DNA of 29,751 nt from a virus. Positions within the stretch are counted from its first letter, which is position 1. Each line of letters begins with the position of its first letter. The DNA is taken from IMG/VR virus record IMGVR_UViG_3300007076_000027, positions 1 to 29,751 of that record. One strand, written 5' to 3'. The notes under the pieces are model-generated. The model did not search any database, was not told where the DNA came from, and saw nothing but the letters and a program-made list of their open reading frames with translations. Below are positions 1 through 6,129 of the stretch, in pieces. Position numbers and translations under genes: made by a program.

Positions 1-222
1 GCACCATTTCACGCACTTCTTGGCCACAGCGAGCAACGCCGGCGCCGCGCGGTCCAGCCGTTCCTGGGCCGCCAAGCGTATCCGCAACCTGGCTTCAATG
101 CGGCGGGCTTCGTCGATCACGGCGGCGCGATCTTCATCCTCAGCGGGCAGATGCGCGATTGCGTCCCACATCTCGCGCGCGGAGGCTTCGACTTGTTCAG
201 CGGTCAGGCGTGGCGGGTTCAT
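1..222 (-). CDS. Hypothetical protein, partial (runs off the left edge)
   Basis: This leftward reading frame starts at an ATG at 222 and is open to the edge of the window, so the C-terminus is missing. The 74 visible residues are rich in Ala, Arg and Glu and should be mainly helical (start MNPPRLTAEQVEASAREM, then a DEARRIEARLRIRLAAQERL helix). I recognise no family. The start lies inside the preceding gene, 26 bases before that gene's stop, and has no clear ribosome binding site of its own, so translational coupling is likely. It is the third gene of the leftward operon that begins at 777. Confidence 0.6.
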   Translation of the reverse strand, partial: MNPPRLTAEQVEASAREMWDAIAHLPAEDEDRAAVIDEARRIEARLRIRLAAQERLDRAAPALLAVAKKCVKWC

Positions 223-397
223 GGGTGATCGGGGTGGAGACTAAGAGTTCCATGGCGACCGATTCAGCCATGATCATGTGATGCCTTGCGCGCGGCCCAC
301 TGTTGCCAAATTCATAGGCGTATTCGTGATCCGAAATCGCCGCCTCAGCAATCAACTTTATGGCGAGGATCAGTTTCTCGGCTTCGGGTTTGGTCAT
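197..397 (-). CDS. Small hypothetical protein (66 aa)
   Basis: The chosen start is the ATG at 397 (MTKPEAEKLILAIKLIAE), preceded by a near-perfect Shine-Dalgarno AAAGGAGGAAGC, and it overlaps the stop of the upstream gene as ATGA. The longer frame reaching to 520 lies inside that upstream gene and is unlikely. The protein looks like an N-terminal helix followed by a short tail; no family is recognised. Its strong ribosome binding site and coupled position argue that it is real. Confidence 0.7.
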   Translation of the reverse strand: MTKPEAEKLILAIKLIAEAAISDHEYAYEFGNSGPRARHHMIMAESVAMELLVSTPITHEPATPDR

Positions 398-777
398 GCT
401 TCCTCCTTTACCTTGCAGTAAACCGCAAATCCTACCGCTTTTTGCGGCTGATATCCTGCTGGAATGCGAAACTCCTTCAAGGACTTTTCCGGAATGGTGT
501 AAACGCACTGCTTTGGGCAATCAACTACCAAGATGTCGTGTTCGTTGTCTTTCATCTCGCAACTGATGCCGCATCCAGTTTCCTCGCCTTGTTGGCCTTT
601 GGTGAGTTCGTCGAAAATGATGCGGGTTAAGTAACTCGGATCAGTCCAGCGGTGTTTGCGGGCGAGCGCATTGGCGACTACTTCACCGATCTCCGATCCA
701 GACCAATGCGTGTAGAGCCACACGTCGTTCTTATTGTCCTCTGCTTGCCTCACTACGATGTTTCCTCTGTCTCCCAT
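394..777 (-). CDS. Conserved phage-type protein of unknown function (127 aa)
   Basis: This is the first gene of the leftward operon, starting at the ATG at 777 with AGGAAG just upstream. The N-terminus MGDRGNIVVRQ, the VWLYTHWSGSEI segment and the SYLTRIIFDEL segment are, from memory, the pattern of a widespread but uncharacterised phage and bacterial protein family; I know of no assigned function. A second half with several Cys residues (CGISCEMKDNEHDILVVDC) follows. It overlaps the next gene by four bases. Recognition of the family is from memory and unverified here. Confidence 0.75.
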   Translation of the reverse strand: MGDRGNIVVRQAEDNKNDVWLYTHWSGSEIGEVVANALARKHRWTDPSYLTRIIFDELTKGQQGEETGCGISCEMKDNEHDILVVDCPKQCVYTIPEKSLKEFRIPAGYQPQKAVGFAVYCKVKEEA

Positions 778-997
778 ATTTTGCTTCCTAAGAAAATCCC
801 CGCGCCGGAATGGACATGCGGCGAGCTGGCCAGGAAGGCAACCCGGAGCAATCCGACGCGGGGAAAATTGGTTTTGTTCTGCATGTCCATCGGCACCTTA
901 GCATGTCGTGTTACACGATGCAACAAAAAAAGCTTGCTAAGGGTTAGCGCACAGGGTAGGCTTGCGGTGACATGCGGACAAAAACCAATCATCGAAT
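778..997. promoter_or_regulatory. Divergent control region with four copies of a 7-mer and inverted repeats
   Basis: This 220-base gap separates the leftward operon (start 777) from the rightward early operon (start 998). GACATGC occurs at 813-819 and 969-975, and its reverse complement GCATGTC at 881-887 and 901-907. The four sites are spaced symmetrically about position 894. A further palindrome, TCGTGT-T-ACACGA, lies inside 901-921, and a 13-base inverted repeat with one mismatch pairs 797-809 with 852-864. A possible sigma70-type promoter for the rightward operon is TTGCTA (934-939), 17 bases, TAGGCT (957-962), but this is weak. The layout fits repressor or activator sites controlling both operons. 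Confidence 0.5.
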
Positions 998-1186
998 ATG
1001 AAGCAGGCAACAGTTATTCAATTTACTTACGAGGAAGTCAGGCAAGCCCTTGAAATGATGTACCCGGGGCAAATGAATGGCAAGGGCGTTAAGGTCGCCA
1101 GCGGTTCCGGGTATCTCGCCGAGACCTGCGCGATCGCGGAGCAACCTTCATCACCAGAACCCACTGCCGTCCCGCAGGCAAACTAA
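998..1186 (+). CDS. Small hypothetical protein (62 aa), first gene of the early operon
   Basis: The frame begins MKQATVIQFTYEEVRQAL and ends with a TAA directly abutting the ATG of the next gene. The N-terminal half could form a strand and an amphipathic helix; the C-terminal third is Pro/Ser/Glu-rich and probably disordered. There is no Shine-Dalgarno sequence before the ATG. No family is recognised. The position directly behind the control region and the tight junction support it. Confidence 0.55.
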   Translation: MKQATVIQFTYEEVRQALEMMYPGQMNGKGVKVASGSGYLAETCAIAEQPSSPEPTAVPQAN

Positions 1187-2503
1187 ATGAAAACCGCGCA
1201 AGTCGCCGCGCCGATCGACATTCCCTCCGGTCCACCCGAGGAGCCGGCCACCGCTAGCCTTGCCATCGCGAGGATCGAACCGCGGCAAGAGGTTGGCTTG
1301 TTTGGCACAACTGAACCCGTGGCTGTCGTCGCCAAGGCAACCGCCGTTGCCGACGCCCTCAAGGGGGTCATCGTCAGGCAAGGGCTTGTCTCGAAGATTT
1401 CCGGCAAAGAGTATCCCAGGTGTGAGGCTTGGACCCTCTTGGGGACCATGCTCGGAGTCTTCCCGGTCACGCTTTGGACAAAGCAAGTTGAGGACGGATG
1501 GGAAGCCAGGGTTGAGGCTAGAACGAAGGATGGCGCCGTAATCGGTGCAGCCGAGGCTCAATGTCTCAAAAGTGAGAAAAACTGGAGCGATCGAGATGAC
1601 TTTGCCCTCCGCAGTATGGCCCAGACGCGGGCAACGGCCAAATGCCTCAGAATGCCTCTAGGGTTCGTTATGACGCTGGCAGGGTATGAAGCCACACCAG
1701 CCGAGGAAATGGTCTCAGACCACCCAAAGGCCACGCAAACGCGCGCAAAGCCACCTCAGAGCGATTTTGATGCTAATTCGACCCCGCGACCGCCATCCGG
1801 CAAAGCCAATCCTGGAACGCCTCCTGCCAAGCCTCGTTTTGCCACTGTGGAGAGCAGAAAATGGATGATCGGCAAGTTGGCTGCCTGCCGAGAGCTCGCC
1901 GAGGAATACTTTCGAAAAGTTACGAACCCGGATGCTTTGATGCCCAACGAAACATTGGACGATCTGCCGTTCCAGTTTGTGCCCATCACCAAGGACCAAA
2001 TGGCAGCCTTGCAAGATGCAATCACGGCTTTTGGCAATGGCGAGCCGGCCAAACATGCCTTCCCGCCCAACCCGACCGGCCAAGAGCAGCCACTCAAGGC
2101 CGCCCCGCGCGCCACGACTCCCGCGGCCAAACCTCCGCCGGCGCCATCGGTCGCGGCGGCCAAAGCCAAGGATCCGAAGTGGTTCTTTGGGGTATTTTGC
2201 CCCGTTCCGCATCGAGGCCAGACCAAATCCGACTACGAGAAGAACCCGGAAACAATCGGCGATCTTTACGTCGCAATGAAGGACGGCGACACCGAGGCGC
2301 AAAAACGCCTTTGGGGGTTCGCCAACCATTTCAACCCGCAACCGCGGGAATACAACGGCAAGGTTTACCAGCCGAGCGAGGCTGACCATGCATTCCGCGA
2401 GGCCCTCGACGCCTTTGTGGAATGGGAAGCTCGCCACGGAAAAGACACCACAGGCAACCCGGCGAGTCCGGATCCAGACGAGGAGCGATCACCGTTCGAC
2501 TAA
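1187..2503 (+). CDS. Putative recombination protein with a feature of single-strand annealing proteins
   Basis: This 438-residue protein has a compact core at about residues 38-176: a stretch ending AWTLLGTMLG (81-90), then strands with GWEARVEARTKDGAVIGAAE (104-123), then a helix with ALRSMAQTRATAKCLR (140-155) and GFVMTLAGYEATPAEEM (159-175). A late helix of the type AQTRAxxxAL is also found in phage annealing proteins of the ERF and related groups, and the neighbours (PD-(D/E)XK nuclease, RusA-like resolvase) match a phage recombination set. The middle (about 180-330) is Pro/Ala/Lys-rich and likely disordered. A second folded part lies at about 335-430 (WFFGVFCPVPHRG and ANHFNPQPREYNGKVYQPSE). 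The annealing role is inference; the core family is, as far as I recall, annotated only as hypothetical. Confidence 0.5.
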   Translation: MKTAQVAAPIDIPSGPPEEPATASLAIARIEPRQEVGLFGTTEPVAVVAKATAVADALKGVIVRQGLVSKISGKEYPRCEAWTLLGTMLGVFPVTLWTKQVEDGWEARVEARTKDGAVIGAAEAQCLKSEKNWSDRDDFALRSMAQTRATAKCLRMPLGFVMTLAGYEATPAEEMVSDHPKATQTRAKPPQSDFDANSTPRPPSGKANPGTPPAKPRFATVESRKWMIGKLAACRELAEEYFRKVTNPDALMPNETLDDLPFQFVPITKDQMAALQDAITAFGNGEPAKHAFPPNPTGQEQPLKAAPRATTPAAKPPPAPSVAAAKAKDPKWFFGVFCPVPHRGQTKSDYEKNPETIGDLYVAMKDGDTEAQKRLWGFANHFNPQPREYNGKVYQPSEADHAFREALDAFVEWEARHGKDTTGNPASPDPDEERSPFD

Positions 2504-2515
2504 AAGGAAAAATCT

Positions 2516-2788
2516 ATGCCATGCGAATGCGATCCAGCCCAAGCGTACGAAGAACTTAAAGAACTCGCCGATGCTGCCACGCGCGCCGCGTGTGATATGG
2601 GGACGATTATCCGTAACCGTAAACTACTCGGAGAACTGACACCGGAAACCAGAGCGTGGATCCGTGCTCACGACGCCGCCGACGCTAAAAGAATGGCCGA
2701 GGAAACCGAAAACGAACTCCGGATGAAAACCAAAGAAGTCGCACTGTCTAAACTTACTGCGGCAGAACGCCGATCCCTCGGTTTATGA
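2516..2788 (+). CDS. Small hypothetical protein (90 aa), helical
   Basis: A good ribosome binding site (AAAAGGAAAAATCT) precedes the ATG at 2516. The protein begins MPCECDPAQAYEELKELADAA with two Cys residues close to the start, then is almost entirely helical and highly charged, with a Lys/Glu-rich second half. It overlaps the nuclease gene by four bases (ATGA at 2785), so the two are probably translated together. Function unknown; a nuclease or annealing-protein partner is possible from position alone. Confidence 0.7.
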   Translation: MPCECDPAQAYEELKELADAATRAACDMGTIIRNRKLLGELTPETRAWIRAHDAADAKRMAEETENELRMKTKEVALSKLTAAERRSLGL

Positions 2789-3828
2789 ACAAACAAAACC
2801 AAATGACAACGACACCCACCGACCAAAAACCACCAGCAAAACGAACTGACGGATCGCACTGGTATCGTCCAGACGGAACTGCCTTCCACTTCATCGCTAA
2901 AGCCGATGGCAGCGGCAACCGACCTACAACACTCGCCGACGCGAAAAAACTCGGACTCCTGCCCAGCGTGACCGGCATCCTCAAGAGCTTGGCTAAACCT
3001 GCTTTGCAGGAGTGGCTTATCCGCCAATCGGTCATGGCGATCGTCACGGCTCCAGATGTTGCCGGCGAGGCGATTGACGCCAAGATCACGCGCATCCTCG
3101 AGACTGAGAGGCACCAAGACGAGGAGGCCAAGGCAGCGGCCGACCTGGGCACGCGCATCCACGCCGAGCTCGAAGCCCATTTCATGGGCCAGGACGTGAT
3201 CGACCAAGAGCTTCAGCCTTGGGTGACGCCGGCGATCGATGAGTTGCACACCTACGGCAAGCTTGTCTCCGCCGAGAAGATCGTGGTAGGCGACGGTTAC
3301 GCCGGGCGCATGGATCTTTGGCTGGAGTCCGAGGATACCATGTGGCTTTGGGATGCTAAAAGTGCGAAGAAGCTGCCAGACCCGAAGAAAGGCGCCTGGC
3401 TGGAACATCGGCTGCAGCTCGCGGCGTACGCCCAGGCTGTTGCCGATCTCTTGGCCACAGGTGGCGGCGAGATGAAGACGATCAAGACGGCGAACATCTA
3501 CATAAGCACCACGGAGAAGGGTGCATTCGTGGTCTGCGAGCACGACGACTGGCGCACGACGTACCTTGAAGGGTTCTCGCCACTCGTGACCTACTGGCAA
3601 TTCGCGAATAACTACAGGCCCCAGGCGCAGGGCAAGCCCGTATCGGCGCGTGCGGTTGCTGGTCAGGTGCGTGCGGTCATGGAAAAGCAGACGGTGGTTC
3701 CCGAGACCGCCGCAGCCGCCGACGAACCGCCCACCTCGGAAACGCCGAGCCTGCCCACGCCCAAGAACGCCGCCGGCAAGAAAGTCGTCTGGTCCTCTGG
3801 CGTGGCGAGCACGCAACCTGCACCGTAA
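2785..3828 (+). CDS. PD-(D/E)XK nuclease, RecB/Cas4-like exonuclease type
   Basis: This 347-residue protein carries the ordered motifs of the PD-(D/E)XK superfamily: LPSVTGIL (59-66), LGTRIHAELE (121-130; the H and E of motif I), E164 in the following strand, GYAGRMDL (171-178) with the metal ligand D177, WLWDAKSAKK (187-196) with the D190-A-K192 core, and QLAAYA (211-216) with the conserved Gln and Tyr. Such enzymes degrade DNA ends or cut single strands and in phages pair with an annealing protein. The upstream gene may be that partner. The last 60 residues are Pro/Ala-rich and probably disordered. No four-Cys iron-sulfur cluster motif of classical Cas4 is visible. Confidence 0.85.
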   Translation: MNKQNQMTTTPTDQKPPAKRTDGSHWYRPDGTAFHFIAKADGSGNRPTTLADAKKLGLLPSVTGILKSLAKPALQEWLIRQSVMAIVTAPDVAGEAIDAKITRILETERHQDEEAKAAADLGTRIHAELEAHFMGQDVIDQELQPWVTPAIDELHTYGKLVSAEKIVVGDGYAGRMDLWLESEDTMWLWDAKSAKKLPDPKKGAWLEHRLQLAAYAQAVADLLATGGGEMKTIKTANIYISTTEKGAFVVCEHDDWRTTYLEGFSPLVTYWQFANNYRPQAQGKPVSARAVAGQVRAVMEKQTVVPETAAAADEPPTSETPSLPTPKNAAGKKVVWSSGVASTQPAP

Positions 3829-3895
3829 ACTTTGCCCGCTGCCGTGGAGTCCAAATAGGAATGATCGGGCTCTGTGGTGGCGGGCGTTAATCCTA

Positions 3896-4117
3896 ATGCA
3901 AACGCGAATTGTGTTCGATGGCGAGTGGTACATTCCACAGAGAAAAGTCCTTTGGTTCTGGATGCACATGGGATGCAGAGTAACGATGAGCCTATGGGAC
4001 AAACGCCATCGCTGTTATAGGCTGGACGGCCACTTCAAAACACTGGGCGAAGCTAAACAATTCCTGAAGTTGAAGCTGGCAAGGAGAAATACAAGGGTCG
4101 TGTATTCCAGCCATTGA
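3896..4117 (+). CDS. Small basic hypothetical protein (73 aa)
   Basis: The frame is open further upstream (to 3650), but that part lies inside the nuclease gene and has the Arg/Pro-rich look of a shadow. The coding-like part starts at the ATG at 3896 (MQTRIVFDGEWYIPQRK). It contains two short strand-like, Trp- and Tyr-rich segments and a C-terminal basic helix (EAKQFLKLKLARR). The TGA stop overlaps the next ATG by one base. No family is recognised. The 67 bases before the start hold no other gene. Confidence 0.55.
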   Translation: MQTRIVFDGEWYIPQRKVLWFWMHMGCRVTMSLWDKRHRCYRLDGHFKTLGEAKQFLKLKLARRNTRVVYSSH

Positions 4118-4479
4118 TGACGCCGGAATACATTAAAAAGCACTTCCCAAATGCCAGCCGAGCCTTCATCGAAGCTAACTGCCGTGTTCCTGTTGAACTG
4201 GAAAGTCCCGAGCGAAAACCAGATCCGGTACAAGCACTGGTCCGGCGCGAGAAAGTTCAGCGTGGCCGCAAAGGTCGCGTGGTTGCAGTCGTTACGATCC
4301 TCGCCTGCCGGCGTCGAGCAACTGATGACGATAATATCACGGCTGGCGCAAAAGCCCTCCGAGACGCTATTGCGACAAGCCTCGGTGTTGACGATGGCGA
4401 CCGGAGGATCCGATGGGAATGCCGCGCCGTGCAAACCGAAGGGCAAGAACACACCCTTGTAAAAATCTCCCTCCTGTGA
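4117..4479 (+). CDS. RusA-like Holliday junction resolvase family protein
   Basis: The 120-residue protein shows the RusA-type arrangement: a strand with VVAVVTIL, the acidic cluster DDDN (70-73), then K79 and D83 in a helix (AGAKALRDAIATSLG), then the second acidic pair D92-D93 in GVDDGDRRIRW and a final strand. In RusA, Asp residues in these positions bind the metal that cleaves four-way DNA junctions; phages use them to clear replication and recombination intermediates. The N-terminus (PNASRAFIEAN) differs from E. coli RusA and resembles, from memory, a phage subfamily whose activity is untested. The ATG at 4117 is chosen because it overlaps the previous TGA; a TTG one codon earlier is possible. 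Confidence 0.7.
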   Translation: MTPEYIKKHFPNASRAFIEANCRVPVELESPERKPDPVQALVRREKVQRGRKGRVVAVVTILACRRRATDDDNITAGAKALRDAIATSLGVDDGDRRIRWECRAVQTEGQEHTLVKISLL

Positions 4480-4667
4480 GCCGCTACTACATCTCCGAGC
4501 TCAAAACCGCACTTGAACTGGTCGAGAAACGCATCTCCGAGTTGGAGGACAAGGCTTACGAAGGCGCCCATAGCCCGAGGTTCCTGGCCCGGGACAAGGA
4601 GGAGGCCAAGAAGCTCCTAGAGCGGCGGCGCGAGTTGCGCCACCAGATCATGTTTCACAAGCCATGA
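4476..4667 (+). CDS. Small coiled-coil protein (63 aa), GTG start
   Basis: The start is taken as the GTG at 4476, which overlaps the previous stop as GTGA; a frame extending upstream to 4413 lies within the resolvase gene and looks like a shadow. Apart from about five leading residues the protein is one long charged helix (ELKTALELVEKRISELEDK, then a break with a Gly-Ala-His-Ser turn, then a Lys/Glu/Arg-rich helix), which suggests a coiled coil or helical hairpin. Function unknown. Confidence 0.6.
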   Translation: MSRYYISELKTALELVEKRISELEDKAYEGAHSPRFLARDKEEAKKLLERRRELRHQIMFHKP

Positions 4668-4954
4668 AACCACCACGTAATCAGATGATGAGGCAGCGCG
4701 AACTGGCGGCCGATATGTGCAACGATGAACTTGACGCACTCACCCCAGAGAAAGCTACCGCGTTAATCAAGGTGTTGTTCGCGTCTGATGAATCCTGCCG
4801 AGTGATGGTCAGAACCTTGCTAGCCATCAACTGGAAGTGCTTCCAAGTCGACATGAAATCTCAATTTATGAACTTGGCGTTGGAGTTGGCCTACCAGTAC
4901 TTCGGAGATCGGGACTACCAGAAACGCAAGGCGAAGAAAAAAGGCAAAGCATGA
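4664..4954 (+). CDS. Hypothetical helical protein (96 aa)
   Basis: Four-base ATGA overlaps at both ends place this inside the early operon. It begins MKPPRNQMMRQRELAADM, has an all-helical middle with two Cys residues, and ends in a very basic tail (KRKAKKKGKA) that could contact nucleic acid. No family is recognised. Confidence 0.6.
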   Translation: MKPPRNQMMRQRELAADMCNDELDALTPEKATALIKVLFASDESCRVMVRTLLAINWKCFQVDMKSQFMNLALELAYQYFGDRDYQKRKAKKKGKA

Positions 4955-5295
4955 AGAAGTACGAATATCTGCATCAACTGCTCTGGGAATGGCGGGCCAT
5001 GGGATTTGATGCTAGTTCTGGCGCCAGTATTCAAGCCAAAGGTAAGGTGCTCAAGTTCATGGACGACCACCCTCAGCCCCATATGCTCGGCCAAGACAGA
5101 CTCGACGTGCCACTACCTTTCAAACCAGGCCAGAGTTTGCGCGAGGCCGTCAATGACGCGCTCCTGAAAGCCCAAGCCGAGATGCCCGTCGTAGAATGCA
5201 CCCACATCTGGGTCGCGGAGGCGTTCTCTGATAACGTGGTGTGCGTCAAGTGTCATTTCGTGCGGCCGCCGTCGATCACGGAGAATCCACGATGA
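4951..5295 (+). CDS. Hypothetical protein with a C-terminal zinc-ribbon-like half (114 aa)
   Basis: The start ATG at 4951 overlaps the previous stop. The N-terminal half is helical (MKKYEYLHQLLWEWRAMGF). The C-terminal segment has a Cys-Thr-His and, about 20 residues later, CVKCH, a spacing compatible with a small zinc-binding knuckle. It overlaps the next gene by four bases. Function unknown. Confidence 0.6.
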   Translation: MKKYEYLHQLLWEWRAMGFDASSGASIQAKGKVLKFMDDHPQPHMLGQDRLDVPLPFKPGQSLREAVNDALLKAQAEMPVVECTHIWVAEAFSDNVVCVKCHFVRPPSITENPR

Positions 5296-5546
5296 TCTCC
5301 CTCGACCCTCCACGCTGGCCCTACGGACCTAGGATATGCGATTACAGCAACTTGCCAGCTTTCGACACCATCGCCGAGGGCTTAGCCTTCCACATCGTAC
5401 CGCTGCTGCGCTGGCACTGCCAGCACTGCGGTTGCTGGCACTTCTGGTGCGGATACGCCAACCGGCCCAAGTACCGCGTGCCTGAGCGGGTCTACAAGCT
5501 GGCCGGGCTGCGGGCGGAGGCGGAGGAAGGCGGAGTTGACATATGA
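5292..5546 (+). CDS. Small Cys/His-rich protein (84 aa)
   Basis: The start is the ATG at 5292, which overlaps the previous TGA; an upstream extension to 5241 is inside the neighbour. The central segment HCQHCGCWHFWCG carries four Cys and two or three His within about 14 residues and probably binds zinc. It sits next to another protein with Cys/His knuckles, so the two may act together. It ends GGVDI just before the operon runs out. No family is recognised. Confidence 0.6.
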   Translation: MISLDPPRWPYGPRICDYSNLPAFDTIAEGLAFHIVPLLRWHCQHCGCWHFWCGYANRPKYRVPERVYKLAGLRAEAEEGGVDI

Positions 5547-5597
5547 CTTCGCAGAAGTTAGAAAAGAGTTGTTCAGGTCGTAACGAACCGAACGGAC

Positions 5598-5705
5598 GTG
5601 AAAGAACAACTTCGAGATTTAGATTCCGGTTGTCAAAAGCTGCGGGAAACTGTGGCTCTCCGCGTCCGTGGAGTTCGTTACCAACCGGCATCGTTCCCAG
5701 GTTAG
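5598..5705 (+). CDS. Possible tiny protein (35 aa), GTG start
   Basis: A short frame starts at a GTG and runs VKEQLRDLDSGCQKLRETV to a TAG that falls inside the left arm of the operon terminator. The helix-like composition is more protein-like than the other two frames here, but there is no ribosome binding site and no overlap with the previous gene. It may equally be untranslated 3' sequence. Confidence 0.2.
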   Translation: MKEQLRDLDSGCQKLRETVALRVRGVRYQPASFPG

Positions 5706-5727
5706 CGAAAGCTCGCCTGGGTTTTTG
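5696..5727 (+). terminator. Rho-independent terminator of the early operon
   Basis: CCCAGG at 5696-5701 pairs with CCTGGG at 5716-5721. Inside, after a small mismatch, AGC-GAAA-GCT forms a second short stem closed by a GNRA-type tetraloop. A run of five T follows directly (5722-5726). This is a textbook intrinsic terminator on the plus strand, 150 bases beyond the last well-supported gene of the operon. Confidence 0.85.
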
Positions 5728-5945
5728 CTTACCCACCCCTGAACTCCGGATGTATGCCCTTGGTCCGAAGATCAAAATCAAGGCCGAGCAGATGTCGCGT
5801 GCGAGTAACGTAAGGTTAATGCCAGAGGCAGAACCCCAGGCGCGACTAAGCAAGTACCTCGGGTGGGTTGCTCCCTTGATGTACCCCCGCTCTCGGAATC
5901 GGAGAGAAGGGGGAAAGGGGGTTATGAGGTTGGAAGGGCTTTGGC
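5728..5945. other. Gene-free stretch between convergent operons, with one strong hairpin
   Basis: No convincing reading frame is seen on either strand. The one clear element is an inverted repeat at 5884-5913: CCCCC and CTCTC pair with GAGAG and GGGGG around a short loop. Neither side carries a T tract, so it is not a standard intrinsic terminator, but it could stop or stabilise the leftward transcript that ends at 5946. Confidence 0.4.
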
Positions 5946-6125
5946 TTAGTAGTAGCCGTGAACAGGGCGGGGTACCGTGCGATTCCGCTTCCGATACCCG
6001 CCTTTAGGCTTGTGGCTGAACTCCTCGGCTACCTTCTTGGGCGGGCACTTGCCTTTGGATTTTGAGCGATTATGGCTACACAGAGCCATGAAGTGTTGTT
6101 GACGTGAGGATTTGGCAGGTGGCAT
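5946..6125 (-). CDS. Small basic phage protein of the MPAKS-QQ type (59 aa)
   Basis: This frame is short but protein-like: MPPAKSSRQQHFMALCSHN, then KGKCPPKKVAEEF, then a basic tail ending in VHGYY. Small phage proteins beginning MPAKSKAQQRFM with a downstream helix are widespread (I recall them as an uncharacterised family often near virion genes), and the match in order and spacing is good. It is the last gene of the leftward virion operon, starting 4 bases after the giant gene's stop. Role unknown; nucleic acid binding is suggested by charge only. Confidence 0.6.
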   Translation of the reverse strand: MPPAKSSRQQHFMALCSHNRSKSKGKCPPKKVAEEFSHKPKGGYRKRNRTVPRPVHGYY

Positions 6126-6129
6126 AGGT

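Noticed and set aside
2668-4002. Long minus-strand frame (444 codons) opposite the nuclease gene.
   Set aside because: It is the antisense shadow of a clearly coding, high-GC gene with recognised nuclease motifs; its own composition is His/Arg/Leu-rich.
4151-4462. Second frame in the RusA-like gene with VPSENQIRYKHWSGARKF, resembling the N-terminus of classic RusA proteins, suggesting a frameshifted gene.
   Set aside because: The main frame is intact from a coupled ATG to a coupled stop and has a full acidic core in one frame; I could not find a slippery site, and the second frame continues with non-resolvase sequence.
5543-6007. A 154-codon plus-strand frame starting in an ATGA overlap with the last early gene.
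   Set aside because: It runs straight through the strong terminator at 5696-5727 and into the minus-strand gene at 5946; the composition (Arg/Ser/Pro-rich, no periodic hydrophobics) looks noncoding. Only the coupled ATG speaks for it.
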